From Psychrobacter sp. (GTDB taxonomy: Bacteria > Pseudomonadota > Gammaproteobacteria > Pseudomonadales > Moraxellaceae): DNA of 6,088 bases. Shown here piece by piece: positions 5,535 through 6,088 of this stretch. Each line of letters opens with the position of its first letter. Within the stretch, counting starts at the first letter, position 1. The stretch lies in the NCBI GenBank assembly GCA_029256865.1, contig JARIEH010000231.1, forward strand, positions 1-6,088, given 5' to 3'. The notes beneath the pieces are model-generated. The model was not told the origin of the DNA. It worked only from the letters and a program-made list of their open reading frames with translations, and did no database searches. The position numbers and the translations under genes were made by a program.

Positions 5535-6088
5535 TTATTCATCGTCAAAATTCACCCCTTGATAGTACTCAGGCGTCAGGTTGATGAAGCGGGTAAATTG
5601 ACCTTCAAAACCCAAACGTATGGTGCCAATAGGCCCGTTACGCTGTTTACCAATAATGATTTCAGCCACGCCTTTGTGGTCTGAGTTTTCATTATAAACT
5701 TCATCGCGATAAATAAACATAATCAAATCGGCATCCTGCTCAATAGCACCAGACTCACGGAGATCAGACATGATTGGCCGTTTATTAGGGCGGTTTTCCA
5801 AACTCCGGTTCAGCTGCGATAGGGCAATAACTGGGCATTCCAGCTCACGTGCTAGAGCTTTTAGACTACGAGAAATCTCCGAGATTTCGCCAACACGGTT
5901 ACCATCGAGGCCAGGGACTTTCATCAACTGTAGATAGTCGACGATGATAGCGCCAAGCTTACCATCGTGATTTTTGGCGATACGGCGACAGCGTGAGCGC
6001 AGCTCTGACGGTGGCAACGCGGTACTGTCATCGATGTATAAGTGTTTAGATTGCAAATGCTGAATGGCATTCATCATTTTTGCCCATT
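5535..6088 (-). CDS. dnaB: Replicative DNA helicase DnaB, C-terminal part (5' end beyond window)
   Basis: DnaB is the hexameric 5'-3' helicase that unwinds DNA at the replication fork. Only the last 183 residues are visible; the frame continues open to the right edge (WAK precedes the first visible methionine at 6077, so that ATG is internal and not the start). The visible part is the second half of the RecA-like ATPase domain: Walker [10 protein letters not shown] with its aspartate at 5937-5939, the LSQLNR segment that follows, [14 protein letters not shown], and GKQRNGPIG, which contains the lysine and arginine-finger residues that act across the subunit interface. The acidic tail GVNFDDE ends the protein. 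The N-terminal primase-binding domain, linker and Walker A lie outside the window. No intein interrupts the visible motifs, though inteins are known in some DnaB proteins nearer Walker A. Confidence 0.96.
   Translation of the reverse strand, partial: WAKMMNAIQHLQSKHLYIDDSTALPPSELRSRCRRIAKNHDGKLGAIIVDYLQLMKVPGLDGNRVGEISEISRSLKALARELECPVIALSQLNRSLENRPNKRPIMSDLRESGAIEQDADLIMFIYRDEVYNENSDHKGVAEIIIGKQRNGPIGTIRLGFEGQFTRFINLTPEYYQGVNFDDE

Overview
The window is an ordinary chromosomal segment of a gammaproteobacterium, most likely Moraxellaceae and probably Psychrobacter. This is inferred from the moderately AT-rich composition, the style of the proteins (HslR, IlvA, RpiA, ArgF, Alr and DnaB of gammaproteobacterial type), and the dnaB-alr and divergent ilvA/rpiA neighbourhoods known from gammaproteobacteria. 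The genus call is impressionistic and was not checked by any search. No mobile element, prophage, CRISPR array, tRNA or rRNA gene was seen.

Layout from left to right. A minus-strand hslR (Hsp15, ribosome-recycling RNA-binding protein) runs off the left edge with its C-terminus missing. A 255-base AT-rich gap follows and holds nested, mutually exclusive inverted repeats. Next is minus-strand ilvA (biosynthetic threonine deaminase, full length). A 266-base divergent promoter region separates it from plus-strand rpiA (ribose-5-phosphate isomerase A). rpiA converges on minus-strand argF (ornithine carbamoyltransferase), and a strong, nearly symmetric hairpin between them looks like a shared bidirectional terminator. 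Upstream of argF lie its promoter, then minus-strand alr (alanine racemase), then the C-terminal part of minus-strand dnaB (replicative helicase), which runs off the right edge.

The genes do not form one pathway. They are core functions: isoleucine synthesis (ilvA), the pentose phosphate pathway (rpiA), arginine synthesis (argF), D-alanine for peptidoglycan (alr), replication fork unwinding (dnaB) and rescue of stalled 50S subunits (hslR). Each of rpiA and argF has a recognisable sigma70-type promoter. Weaker promoter candidates precede ilvA and alr. All five enzyme and helicase reading frames keep their catalytic motifs and show no frameshifts.

I did not find an undescribed biological system here. 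The items most worth a second look are non-coding: the competing hairpins between ilvA and hslR, and the palindrome plus inverted repeat just upstream of the putative ilvA promoter.
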